Positions 10,259-21,199 of a stretch of DNA of 64,000 nt are shown in pieces. The notes beneath the pieces are model-generated. The model was not told the DNA's origin, did no database searches, and saw only the letters and a program-made list of their open reading frames with translations. The stretch covers positions 26,800,635-26,864,634 of the forward strand of contig OX421967.1 in the NCBI GenBank assembly GCA_949128115.1, written 5' to 3'. The stretch's first letter is position 1; every line of letters begins with the position of its first letter. This DNA is from Anaspis maculata (taxonomy: Eukaryota > Arthropoda > Insecta > Coleoptera > Scraptiidae). The position numbers and the translations under genes are program-made.

Positions 10259-12598
10259 CGACAGAAACAGATTGAAAAAGCTGTATAGGTTGAAACAAAT
10301 AAACGAGAGAAAAAATCCTCTTGTGTTCTATTCAATTAATTAAAAACTCGCACAAAAATGGAACCACAAAGAAAATATATCAATTAAAAAGTCCATTCAG
10401 CAAAAAACTGTTGACGTTGGTGTATTATTGAATTATTTACTCCATCATAATCATTTTGTTGTAGTTCTTGCCATCCTTGAGTGTCACAAGTGGAGGATTA
10501 GATCCAGATAACTTTTCTACAACAGTATTTCAAGAAAACTTCAATAATTCAAATGTCGTCTCGCGCCCGGAGATTTTCGTTTTTAATCTCCAACAACAAA
10601 CATTCTGGTTATTTCATGTGATGAGAATTTGATCGATCAGGACTAGACCGTAATTTTTGTAATGCCTTGCTGCTCAATGTTTGATGTGCTGTTTAATTTT
10701 TTAATTGATTGCTTTCATCAATTATGAACAAAGTTCAACGGCAAAAAAATCAATTCTCTTACAATAAAATTGCTCCTCAAATCCACGATTATATCCTTGA
10801 CACGCAACGCTGGAGAACGCAGAAGTAGGTTGAGACTCTCGCGAGAGTGCCAACTTGACCCGACGCCTTTGCCGACCAAGAATCTGCAGCCATTATGAAT
10901 TTTAAAGGTTTGTGAACTTAAGTTCAATTTGTTTGTAAATTCTCATCTATTCGATTATACCACCAGCTCGTAAGTTTTAACTAATAGTTTCTAAACTACC
11001 ACTCACGGGAAACAAACGTATTTACAGTTTTGAAGTTGACAAAATGAAATGCATCATGGGAAAATGGTACCGTGAGCCATCTGTCGGTAAGTAAGAAACG
11101 GATTTTACGATGTTTTAGGATGTATAGATAGTGGTGAAAAATTTTGTTCGAAATTTTGAAGCTCCCTCATATTGAAACTTTTAGTGAAATAGTGCCGGTG
11201 ACATTATAATGTAACCTGGCCCCAATTGAAGTAATGAATCAATTATTAGTCTTTGCCGCAGTCGGTATTACACCGGCCGTTTACTGCTTCCGATAGTACG
11301 TCATATTCCAGTGCCGCTGGTACATGGACAATAATGAAGAAGAAGAAGAAGATGGAAAAGTGAGATATTTGTAAAGTTAAGCTGAAGAAGTAGCGCAGAC
11401 GAGTCGGATAAAGATGAAACTTTTGAGGGAAGATCCGAAGAAGAAGGATACACAGGTAGAAACGGGAGATTTTGAATATTCAGAAAACGGATCGGATAAA
11501 TAGCTCGATGAAGAAGACTCAGATGAAGAGATTAAATGAACAGAAACTGGAAGGAGAAATCGGACTGTAGACCTTTAAAAGTAGAAAGCATCTTCTTTCG
11601 GAACACCCTGTAGCCAGAAGAGATCGGCAAGACAACGTGAGATGCACCATGTGCCGCTTCCTAGGCCCACCTCGACGCTCCTTGTTATAATATGATGTCT
11701 CCATAAGCGCGGGCGATCTTAACAACTCAATCAACCGGGGACCCGTTCCCATAATATGGAAGATGTTAACGACGACGTCTCGCTATCTCTTCTCACAAGA
11801 GACGTGTGCGGTCCTCCGTCCTCCACACACACACGAAGACACACCGCGAAGGAACATTCTGCATAATACACTTCTTCTTGTCTTTATTATTCTCGCGCGC
11901 CCATCAGGAGAAGACATTTATGCCGATAACTACGACGACCATAAAATATAAGACTCGCAGACTCCAAGTCAGCCAACTAGCACCCGTCCCATACCTATGG
12001 ATACGTAAACCTCCACCTATAATACCCAGCAGAGTGTACCAAGTCGGCACCAAACCCGTTATAATTTGTGATAGCGCAGTGACCGCCGGCCGTTTCAATT
12101 AGACGTATGTTTCTCACAAATTAATTATTTATAGGACACCGTGCCATACAATGTAAGCACAAAGTAGGTACCTAAAGCAACCATAGCAGGCAGCAGTGAT
12201 TTGAATAAATGTTCACAGCGGGCGTTCACGGCAAACCGCAGAAAGTTTTCTTGGATAGTTTTATATGACTCTTGATGCGAATGCGAATTGACATCTATCG
12301 ATTTGCGGTATTATTTATTCAGAAGTTTAGCTTCAGAAGGTCAAACTAGCAAGTAATCTTTTTCCCGAAAGTTGGAATAACTGCAACTCATTGATGATAC
12401 ATCAGAGTTGACCATTTTCACGTGATGTCACTCCCACGTGTCAGACAGCTGATCGGGGGTCTATGATCGGGGACTCCGTCATGATGTCAAAGCTATAGGT
12501 GCGAATTGTCAAAATTAAGAAAAAAGATGACGAAGTTTGTGCAGTGTTCAGTTGTGCCAATCAAAGTTTCAGGCAGAGGACAAGATTTCTCAGTTTCT
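10259..12598. other. Largely unassigned 2.3 kb, with an ancient repeat scrap at 12410-12500
   Basis: I see no conserved protein. A purine-rich GAA run lies at 11333-11352, in text that would encode acidic residues if read, but stops interrupt it. The scrap at 12410-12500 (CACGTGATGTCACTCCCACG) resembles the inner part of the 1-1236 palindrome (CACATGACGTCACACGCACG). The 11600-12110 stretch is less AT-rich than its surroundings but gives no recognisable product. Confidence 0.35.
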
Positions 12599-12624
12599 CG
12601 TCAATCCGAGATAAGATGAACGTG

Positions 12625-12815
12625 ATCTCAAGGATGGAGTTGAATTGGTGGAATAAGGCGTTGAAAAATCAATCGCTGTGGGCTTATCCCGTGACAGAAA
12701 TTTACTGTTCAGGTCTCTTTTGAAAGCTTCAAGGATGTACTTTGATTTGAGACCATTCGTATTTTTAAAATAAAAAAAAAATCGAAAATTTTTAAATTTG
12801 AAAAAATTATTTTTT
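12625..12815. mobile_element. Half copy of the TTAA-associated foldback family (family D)
   Basis: AAGGATGGAGTTGAATTGGTG through CTTCAAGGATGTACTTTG matches the left arm of the full element at 49742-50068. Only one arm is present and no TTAA flank is visible, so this is a truncated relative. Confidence 0.65.
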
Positions 12816-12828
12816 CCATCAATGATCT

Positions 12829-13007
12829 TGAAATGGTTGGCCCCTGTCATCCACGAAGACCTCTTCTCAATCGTGACACGTTTTCAAAAACACTCATTTG
12901 TCATTACGGCTGTTATTCAACGAATGTACGGGCAAGTGTTGGTTGAGGCTGAACAGCGAAACTGGCAGAGGATTGTTTTCAGGGCGGATCAATTTCAACC
13001 TGTTTAG
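12829..13007 (+). pseudogene. BEL/Pao retrotransposon reverse transcriptase, upstream half
   Basis: The frame reads DLFSIVTRFQKHSF, then IQRMYGQVLVEAEQRNWQRI. This fits the BEL/Pao RT block whose usual form is DL..IL.RFR...Y....DI.KMY.QV.V....R..QRI.W. It stops directly before a family B foldback (13013-14096), and the same domain resumes after that insertion with the YVDD box. The first catalytic aspartate of the DIxKM motif is replaced in this copy (AVIQRM). Together with frameshifts in the downstream half, the element is dead. Confidence 0.85.
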
Positions 13008-13012
13008 TTATA

Positions 13013-14096
13013 CCGGGTGATCATTTGAAAACTATCCACCTGCAATAACTCCCGATTCTTAGTGAATATTTTCTCGAGCAAAAACAGGTCGATTTTTATA
13101 TTGAGGGGGACATCCAAAACATATATTGGCAAATTTCTACATCCACCCCCCTTGCCCCCACTCACCCCAACTTTGAAATTTCAAATGACACTACCTACCT
13201 TGCGATACATCAAATTGAAGGAAATTGAATTTTCTTTCTTAAAAAATATTTTAAAATTTTTCAACCCCACCCCCTTTTCCCTAAAAATTCTCTGACTGTC
13301 CCATTTTATATTCTGGACCCCTAATTTTTTTCTCAATTTAGTCGGCCGTCATCCTAGATAGCATCGAAGAAGAAAATTTTTGGTGGAAAAAGTGCTACCC
13401 AAATTCTCCCCTTTGCTCTCCCTCACCTCAACTCCCAAATTTAACAAAACACCACCTACTTTGTGATACATCAAATTAAAGGGAATTGAATTCTTTTTTC
13501 GAAAAGAATTTTTTTGAAATTTTCTACCCCTCTCCCAATAAATTGGCCATTTGGAGTATTCTAGGGGGGAGATGGGGGGGGGGGCTTTGAAAATTGTGAA
13601 AAAAATCTTTTTCAGGAAGAGAATTCAATTTTCTTCAATTTGATGTATTACAAAGTGGATATTGACATTTTAAATTTTTGAGGTCAGGTGGGGGGAGCGA
13701 AGGGGTAAATTTGGGTGGCAGTTTTTTATAGAAATTTTACTCTTTCGATGCTGTGCAGGATGACGTTTAATGTATTGAAGGGAAATGGAGGTCAAGAATA
13801 TTAACTTGGACACTCAGAGAATTTTAGGAAGAACGGGGTGGGGTTGAAAAATTTCAAAATATTTTTTTTAGAAAGAGAATTTAATTCTCTTTAATTTGAT
13901 GTATCGCAAGGTAGGTAATGTCATTTGAAATTTTTAAGTTGGGGTGAGTGAGGGCGAGGGGGCTCAAGATATAAATTCTCCAATGTATGTTTTAGATGTC
14001 CCCCTCGATATAAAAATCGACCTGTTTTTGCTCAAAGACATTTGCACTAGGAATCAGGAGATATTGCAGGTGGATAGTTTTCAAATGATCACCCGG
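13013..14096. mobile_element. Family B foldback inserted in BEL/Pao RT
   Basis: Termini CCGGGTGATCATTTGAAAAC and its inverse, with TA outside (13011-13012, 14097-14098). The arms are mirrored for about 500 bp and share the TGATACATCAAATT and CTTCGCCCC blocks with other family B members. It separates two halves of one reverse transcriptase, which proves it arrived after the retrotransposon. Confidence 0.92.
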
Positions 14097-14100
14097 TATA

Positions 14101-14668
14101 ACCTCAACATATGAAACAGCATCAGCCTAATTCTTGGCAAGGGCAGTTAGCTTTGAATTGTGAGGAGCGGCAACCTGAGATTTCTAAAGTTATTGCACAT
14201 AATTTCTATGTCGATGACTTGATAACTGGTGCGGAGACAGTTGAGTGGACTGTCCAGTCCATATCTCCAGGGCTGTCATTAAGTTTTTCAAGCTGGGCTG
14301 TTTTGAGTTGGAAAAATGGGCTGCAAATGATTCCGCCATTCTTCGCGACATTCCTGAATCTGATTGTTCTTCAGCTGCTCTTTCATTTCATTTTGATTCT
14401 GGTGTCGTTAGAATGTTAGGTTTGGCTTGGAATTGTAATTCCGATGCCCTAAGCTATCAAATCAATTTCGATGACATCGAACCCTTTACCCTTTACTGAA
14501 CAATCAGTCTTATCGGTTGTTTCTAGAATTCCCGATCTTGGGTCTTTTGCCCCATACATTGTGATTGCTAAGATCATGTTGCAACAGCTATGGCTTTCTT
14601 CGAATGATCTTATACCCGATAGCCTGTCCTCTCATTTTGGAAACAAGAGGTGGAGCGTTGTCATCTAG
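14101..14668 (+). pseudogene. BEL/Pao retrotransposon reverse transcriptase, downstream half
   Basis: Three overlapping frames together carry consecutive BEL/Pao RT motifs. TYETASA (14108) stands for the TYGTASAP motif. FYVDDLITGA (14203-14232) holds the catalytic YVDD box. FKLGCFELEKWAAND follows at about 14284, then MLGLAWNCNSDALSY, then SVLSVVSRIPDLGSFAP and LQQLWLSSNDLIPD in a third frame. This order is the RT/connection layout of the family. At least two frameshifts and one stop break it, and nothing similar follows beyond 14670, so the copy is truncated. Confidence 0.9.
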
Positions 14669-14915
14669 TCATAAAATGGAAGTATTTTTGAGGAGCTTAG
14701 GTATCTACAACTTTTAATAATGACTATCATGACTTGAGTATCAGGTCTATAACTGTAAATGAACGAAATCACATGATTGTCGACATTCACTGACTGGTCT
14801 CGACATACATTTCACCAATACTTGAGCCAAAATTGTCGGATTCTACGTTTCTGACTAAATCGACATTTACCGCTGATTGTCATCGGCACTCGCCATTCGA
14901 TTATTATTCACAATT

Positions 14916-15107
14916 AGTAGATGATAATACCCACTCGTATGTGATTCTTTTGAGCTAACGGAAATTCACAAGTGATCCTGGATTTGAGCAGGGGGTTGCT
15001 GTAGACGTGGGAGTAGATGATAATACCCACTCGTATGTGATTATTTTGAGCTAACGGAAATTCACAAGTGATCCTGGATTTGAGCAGGGGGTTGCTGTAG
15101 ACATGGG
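14916..15107. repeat. Recent 96-bp tandem duplication
   Basis: Two copies starting at 14916 and 15012 are nearly identical, differing at only a few positions. The duplicated text belongs to the start of the Harbinger transposase relic, so the duplication happened inside it. Confidence 0.95.
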
Positions 15108-16151
15108 AGTCGATCAATCCACAGTATCCAGAGAGATTGACACAGTGTCCCAGAAAATTTATTCAAAAAAGAACCTCTGGATTAAGCTCCTTAACACGCA
15201 AGCAAAAAACTCAGCGCTAGTGTTGCTCAATGGGAAAACAGTAGACAAATGCCAGGTATGACAGGGGCTATATTGACTGTAGAGTTGACGGCACACCACA
15301 GGGACCTGTGGGCGGGGCTGAACAGAAAAATAAAAATCGTCTTGGACGAGTCCGTGTGTTGAAATAAACAAAGCAACACCTTCAGCTGGAGTGGTGGACC
15401 ATTACCAGGTGACAGGCGAACCTAAAATGTCACTGCAAATCTAGGTGCACCACTAAATGAACTCAGTTCGCGCAGTTAGGTTTCGCCCACAGGTCCCTCT
15501 GGTATTCCGAGTACCCCAACCCCACTCACATCAAAATACTGAAACCTTCAATATACGGCGACGGATACGTGAACAGAAAAGAAGTTTGTTCATTTAACGT
15601 TCAAGCTACTTGTAACGCAGAAGAAGTCTTTACAAGTGTAGATGCTTCTTGACCGGGCTCCGTGCATGATAGTATAGAATATGGAGAAACTCATCTATCT
15701 ATGCCATCATGCACCACAACAGACGAGGAGCAGCTTTGCTTGGTGATGAGGGTTATGGTATTGCACCGTGGATGTTGACACCATTCAGGAATCCAATAAC
15801 TGCAGTTGAAAGATTTCTCTATGTTTTATATACGAGAGAACGTGTTGTGATTGAGTGTTGTGATTGAGCGTTGTTTCGGTCAGTTGAAACGACGTTTTCC
15901 AATGATGAATTAAACCGTTCGTTTAAAAACTGATAAGAGTTCAAGATATATTTGTCAGTGTATTCTTCCTTCATGATGTTGCAAAACACTTGCAAGATCG
16001 CCACGATGATTTTGATCCTATTGAGGTCGATAGAGTACCACGGGCTCAACAAAATATTCAAGTTAATCAAGCACAAATTCGACAAATGGGCAATGAAACT
16101 GCTGAAGTCATATACAATAATGGCAATCTGAACAATGAAAATCAACGTTGA
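14930..16151 (+). pseudogene. PIF/Harbinger transposase relic (HARBI1-like)
   Basis: The segments follow the order of a Harbinger transposase. A helix-turn-helix-like stretch GVAVDMGVDQSTVSREI lies at about 15090-15140. GAI plus, after a shift, DC near 15268 is the first catalytic aspartate. YVNRKEVCSFNVQATCNAEE (15568-15630) and PGSVHDS (15652-15672) follow, the latter with the second aspartate. After another shift comes IERCFGQLKRRFP (about 15864-15902) with the catalytic glutamate. The tail ends at a TGA at 16149-16151. Stops, frameshifts, the 96-bp duplication and a small inverted repeat (15298-15501) disrupt it. Two Harbinger-type MITEs lie elsewhere in the window. Confidence 0.92.
15298..15501. 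mobile_element. Small inverted-repeat insertion in the Harbinger relic
   Basis: AGGGACCTGTGGGCG at the left and CGCCCACAGGTCCCT at the right bound about 200 bp that do not fit the transposase frame. The target duplication is not clear, so the superfamily is open. Confidence 0.7.
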
Positions 16152-16264
16152 TACAATTTATTGAAAGGTACACGGAAACAAACTGCACTAAAAATAATAT
16201 TTTCATTCAGACATCTCATTAAAAAAGTCTTATTTTCCAATTTTGTTTTCCTCAGCTTTTAATA

Positions 16265-17144
16265 TGGACAAGGAGCTGGTGCCTCAAAACTTACGTCATA
16301 AGGTACATGATTTCAACCCTGTAGGTCTAATGTGCGTTGATAAGGTTGTTAAAAATTTCTTTGTCTTACATGTCAGACCGGGGGCTTTAGGGTGGTATAG
16401 GCTTGTCAATTTTCGAAAAAAGTCAAAAATTTATGTCATAAGGTACATGAATGAAACCAACGGGCTTTTGTGTGGGAGCATCCTCTTAATCAAAAATCGG
16501 GTCATGAAACAAAACTTTTGGGGGCTCTCGGTCCATAAGACAAGTTTTAAATTTTTAAAAAAGGCCAAAATTTACCTCCTCCTGGAGACTTCTCCTTTGG
16601 CATAATTTTAGAAATGAAAAACGATTCTCACATGATTTTTTACGCAGGTTTTGAATCTGCCCTCAAAAATTTTTGATGGTACATCGCTTACAGAGTGCGA
16701 CATCGAAAAAAATTTCTCAAATCGTACACCCTGTATTTTAACATGGAAATCGATTCCGTTTTTCATCCTGATCACAAATATATATCACACTTGGTGGGTT
16801 AGTGAGTGAAACGCCTGTGAAAAACTTAATTAATTTTGGTCCTTTTTTGAAAATTTCAAACTTGTCTTATGGATCGAAAGCCCCAAAAAATTTTGTTTTT
16901 ACGACCAAATTTTTGATCAAGAGGATGTTCCCACACAAAATCCAGTTGGTATCATGCATGTACCTTATGACGTAAATTTTTGGCCATTTTTTCGAAAATT
17001 GACAGGCTCATACCAGCCTAAAGCTCCCGGTCTGACATGCAAGATACAGCAATTTTTATTAACCTCATCAACGCACATTAGACCTACAGGGTTAAAATCA
17101 TGTACCTTATGACGTAAGTTTTGTGGCACCAGCTCCCTGTCCAA
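16265..17144. mobile_element. Family E palindromic element, uninterrupted copy
   Basis: TGGACAAGGAGCTGGTGCC at the left mirrors GGCACCAGCTCCCTGTCCA at the right, and TA flanks the element (16263-16264, 17145-17146). The arms match for over 400 bp, including CTTACGTCATAAGGTACATG. The second copy at 61744-63292 carries two nested insertions, so this one serves as the empty site. Confidence 0.88.
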
Positions 17145-17627
17145 TAGGGGTGGGTTTTAGAACTGTCGAGAACAAAATCATGGTTAGGTGGTGAAGCAAC
17201 GGGAGCTGAATGTCACCTGGTTAAAGAAGACAATGTATTATTTAAAATTGTGGGTAGGTAGGCATGTCTTTAGATTCAAATATCTTGACATCTACACCAG
17301 CCTGAACTGCCCGTGGTACACGGTGCAGCACTGGATTTTCTCCTTCGTTCCACAAATAGTGAAATCTTTGCTGCCACGTGGTTAGCTCGATTTCTTTATC
17401 TTCCGTCTTCTTGACGTCAACCAATGTTTAACTTTAGTTTTCATGTCATTAAATTTCTTCAAGATTTTCTCTTCGTCCAATTTTTTTTGAACTTCTTGTT
17501 GAAGTCGGCAGTCACTTTCTTCAAAGCTTGTTCTCTATCCTCTCTTATCTTTGATATCATTCTTTTGTCGACCTCTTCTAAGAGCATGAACGAAACCAAG
17601 TTGCTTGTTGGTTTTCTCCTCTCTTTA
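17145..17627. other. Unassigned spacer
   Basis: No recognised gene or repeat partner. Confidence 0.35.
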
Positions 17628-17702
17628 TTCTTCTTCTTGTTCTTCTTCTTCTTCTTCTTCTTCTTCTTCTTCTTCTTCTTCTTCTTTTTCTTTTTCTTTT
17701 TT
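17628..17702. repeat. TTC microsatellite
   Basis: A run of TTC with a few TTTTTC interruptions at the 3' end. Poly-Phe or poly-Ser frames across it are artefacts. Confidence 0.97.
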
Positions 17703-17929
17703 GGAATCCGATTTAAGACCTAATAGTCTGGCTTCACTCATTTTTGAAGAAAACACTCACTACACGTATTGTAGTAGAAACTTCTTTTGTGTAGCATATG
17801 CTTCGGAACTAAAGTAGATGCTAAATACATAATAGAGGATACTACGGAGTATGTAGATACTTTTTCCCGTAGTAGTAGTAGTATCTACTCCTTCTTATGC
17901 ATACCACCCATGAATGGGTGGTTGACATT

Positions 17930-19123
17930 GAGCACGATTGTTTCTAACAGCCGTTCCGGATAACTTGAACTTGAAAACAGCCCGAATCTGTGATGTGGGG
18001 CTGAGCAGGGGTCACTTTTTGGAACGCTAGTCACTGTCTGTATTTGAGACATTGAATTTCATCAATATTTCAGATGTGAAACATGTTTTTTAGCAAGTTA
18101 AAACCCCGGTTCAATATGGGAAAACTTAGCTTTGAGCGGCTGGGCTCTTTAAACTTGGTTTAATCAACTTTTAACACGTGAATTCTTTTGCGAATGACAG
18201 ACCGCACGGCGATCCTTGTATCGCCTATAATTCTTCAGGGCTTGGCGTGTTTTTCGACTGGAACAGGCGAAAGGGTTGATGACTGCATAAGGCCCCTTTT
18301 TTGAACGAAGGGCTTGTATTATTCTTCAATTTGAATCATCGAAAGTTGAATCGGCTTCGAAATATTATAAATATTTTTGACAACTGTCAAATGTCGAGGC
18401 CCCTTTGATTTATTTGTTCGTTGGCAAAAACTAAAAATAGGTCGAAAAATTACTACATTTTCCAATAAAATGGAAAAAAGCGTCGGACATCACGTCTCGC
18501 AAAAATGTTCCGTCTATCTACAGAGGAAATACGCAAAAAATGTGTGTTTTAAAACTGGTCCCAACGACTTCGTGTCTCTTCGTGAATAATAATTGTGCCG
18601 AATCAAGGTGCCGAATGAAATCAGAGCAGCCAACTGCAAAGTTTTGGGGATTTTCTATATTTCACATTTGGAAACCTAGGAACAAAATGTCACAGCCGAC
18701 TAGAATTACGGTAGAAATGAAGATACTATGCAAAGATGATCAAAAATGTGTGTTGCTAAAGTAACGCTGGAAACACAGGTGGTATCGGCATTGTTGTAGC
18801 AACACACATTCTTGATCATTTTTGTAGCACGTTATTAACAGAAAAACGCAATCAGGGGTTAAGCTCAGGCATAGCACAAGCACAACAAGTGAACTTCCAG
18901 GGGGCTCCCCCTTCTACGGAAAATGAAGTTCTACCATATTCAGGGTTTTGAACTTGTGAAAAACATCTTCCACATCTTAAATATTGATGGAATTCAACAT
19001 GTCGAAACCAGACAGTGACTAGCCTTTCAAAAAGGGCCCCCTGGCCCCACACCAAAGTTTCGGGCTTTTTTGAAATTCAAGTTATCCGGAACGGTTGTAG
19101 GAACAACATTCATCGAAAGTGAT
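17930..19123. mobile_element. Palindromic element, about 1.2 kb
   Basis: GCCGTTCCGGATAACTTGAA near 17950 mirrors TTCAAGTTATCCGGAACGGT near 19075, and the arms continue inward, for example GTCACTGTCTG against CAGACAGTGAC. Ends are approximate. It encloses a small inverted repeat at 18735-18828 and no credible gene. Confidence 0.82.
18735..18828. repeat. Short inverted repeat
   Basis: GATCAAAAATGTGTGTTGCT mirrors AGCAACACACATTCTTGATC around a short spacer. It may be a tiny MITE, but no duplication of the target was identified. Confidence 0.75.
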
Positions 19124-19480
19124 TCAATCTTGCGAGAAAATAGGGCAAATCTGTTACATTTCATATGAAAATTCGTATCTTCTGTGTAAGACCTTCAATC
19201 TCGGTAATTTCAAAACCTTTTCGAGACAAAGCATCACACTTCATGATTTTCTCATAAGAACTAAAAACAAGTGAGTATGCCTTCACGTGCGTGAGTCTCA
19301 GTAGCGCATTTTCTCAAAGAGGCATATTGTGAACGTAAAGAAATTTGGTTGAAAGAGAAACACATCATTCCTTGTCCACTTTCTTCATTCGAAACTCATT
19401 GTGATATTGTGTTATCAGAATGGGGTACTTGCCAATAAAATAGATTTAAATGAAAATTCTTTCACTTATCAATATATTTT

Positions 19481-20600
19481 TAGTCGGCTATCCATATAGC
19501 GAAAGAATTAGATTGCTATGTCTTCGGGTTTATGTTTTCCATTTATCTCTTACTTTGAGGGCCGCGTGTGGGGGTGGCAGCATTCGGCAAAGTAACTGTT
19601 GCACAGTTTGAGTTAAGAGTTTCTAAATGTTTAAGGAAATATGACAATCAGTGAAAATTGTGAAAGTTGCATTTTTTTGTTTGGGGGCGGGAGCTGGAGG
19701 CGGCGACTAATCAAAAGTGGCCTATATCTTCCCATTTTTAGTCAGCTATCTATATAGCGGAACAATTTGATCGCTATGTCTTCAGGGTTATGTTTCACAT
19801 TCATCTCTTATTTTGGGGGCGGCGTGTGGGAGCGGCAGAGTTTGGCAAAGAAATTCTTCCATAGTTTGAGTTGGGAGTTTCTGAATGTTTGAGGTAACAT
19901 TGAAATGTAATTCAGTGGAAATTATTGAAAGTTGCACTTTTTCTCTTTTGGGGGTGGAAGTTGGAGGCGGCGCCATGTCAAAGGTAGCCTATTCTTTCCC
20001 ATTTTTAGTTAGCTATCCATATAGCGAAAAGCGAAAGAATTAGATCGTTATGTCTTCGGGTTTATGTTTTTCATTCATCTCTCACTTTGAGGGCAGCGTG
20101 TGGGGGCGGCAGCATTCGGCAAAGTAATTGTTGCACAGTTTGAGTTGGGAGTTTCTAAATGTGAGGGAAAAATTGTGAAAGTTGCATATTTTTTTGTTTG
20201 GAGACGGCAGCTGGAGGCGGCTAATTAAAAGTGGCCTATATTTTTCCAATTTCAGTCAGCCATCAATATAGTGAAAGAATTAGATCGCTATGTCTTCAGG
20301 TTCATGTATTACATTTATCTCTCACTTTGGGGGCGGCGGCGGCGTGTGGGAGCGGCAAAATTTGGCAAAGAAATTCTTGCACAGTTTGAGTCAAGAGTTT
20401 ATAAATGTTCGAGGTAACATTATCAGCTAAATCAGTGAAAAGTGTTGAAAGTTGCACTTTTTATCGTTTGGGGGCGGAATCTGGGGGCGGCGACTAATCA
20501 AAAGTAGCCTATCCTCTCCCATTTTTAGTCAGCTATTTATATACCGAAAGAATCAGATCGCTATGTCTTCGGGTTTATGTTTTTCATTTTAAAGTGATTG
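19481..20600. repeat. Tandem array, about 260-bp unit, 5 copies
   Basis: The start motif TAGTCGGCTATCCATATAGC (and variants) recurs at 19481, 19739, 20006, 20253 and 20526. Each unit then has TCGCTATGTCTTC, a GGGGGCGG-type G-rich block and a CACAGTTTGAGT block. Copies differ by roughly a tenth to a fifth, so the array is old. Confidence 0.92.
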
Positions 20601-20880
20601 GGGGCGGTTTTTAGCAGTTTTTTCATGTCGGCGGCGCATATTGATGACGGACTGTTTCTTGACTTACGTTTATGAGTGGCAACTATGTATTATTCAAAAA
20701 ATGAGAACACCAGAGCATCAGGTCTGGTAGAAAGTGCAATATTATGTTATTTCAAGTTTATCGGGGGCGGTTTCCTCTATGTTGGCGGCGCAATATAGAC
20801 ATCCAATATAGCCTAGCCCTCCTTTGGGAGTGGCAGCTATGTAACAGCGAAAAAATTAGAAAGCTAGGTCGTCTAGTTTG
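20601..20880. repeat. Degenerate tail of the G-rich tandem array
   Basis: GGGGGCGGTTT plus TTGGCGGCGCA blocks recur near 20600 and 20764, suggesting one more degenerate repeat type related to the neighbouring array. Confidence 0.55.
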
Positions 20881-20896
20881 GGAGGAGTTCGAGGAA

Positions 20897-20962
20897 CGGA
20901 CGGACGGACGGACGGACGGACGGACGGACGGACGGACGGACGGACGGACGAACGGACGGACA
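20897..20962. repeat. CGGA microsatellite
   Basis: About 15 CGGA units with one CGAA change. Confidence 0.97.
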
Positions 20963-21199
20963 AAGCGGTTGCAATAGCGATTTTCATCAAGATGGAAAAT
21001 GCGCTAAAAAATACAAATGGGGGCTCGATGAAGTCGTCGCAATTTTTCACTTTTTTACACATCATATCACCCTGTATGAATTGTAACATGCAGTTTCTTG
21101 ATATTCACAATTATTTATTGCATCTGTTGAGGATAAATAGGGTTCTTGCATGAATTTTATATCAAGACGATAACTTCATAAAATCATTCAAAACGGTTA

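Noticed and set aside
11333..11352. GAA-rich acidic coding region near 11330-11540
   Set aside because: Stops break every frame within short distance and no motif is recognisable.
17424..17817. Frames with poly-Phe or poly-Ser
   Set aside because: Produced by the TTC microsatellite.
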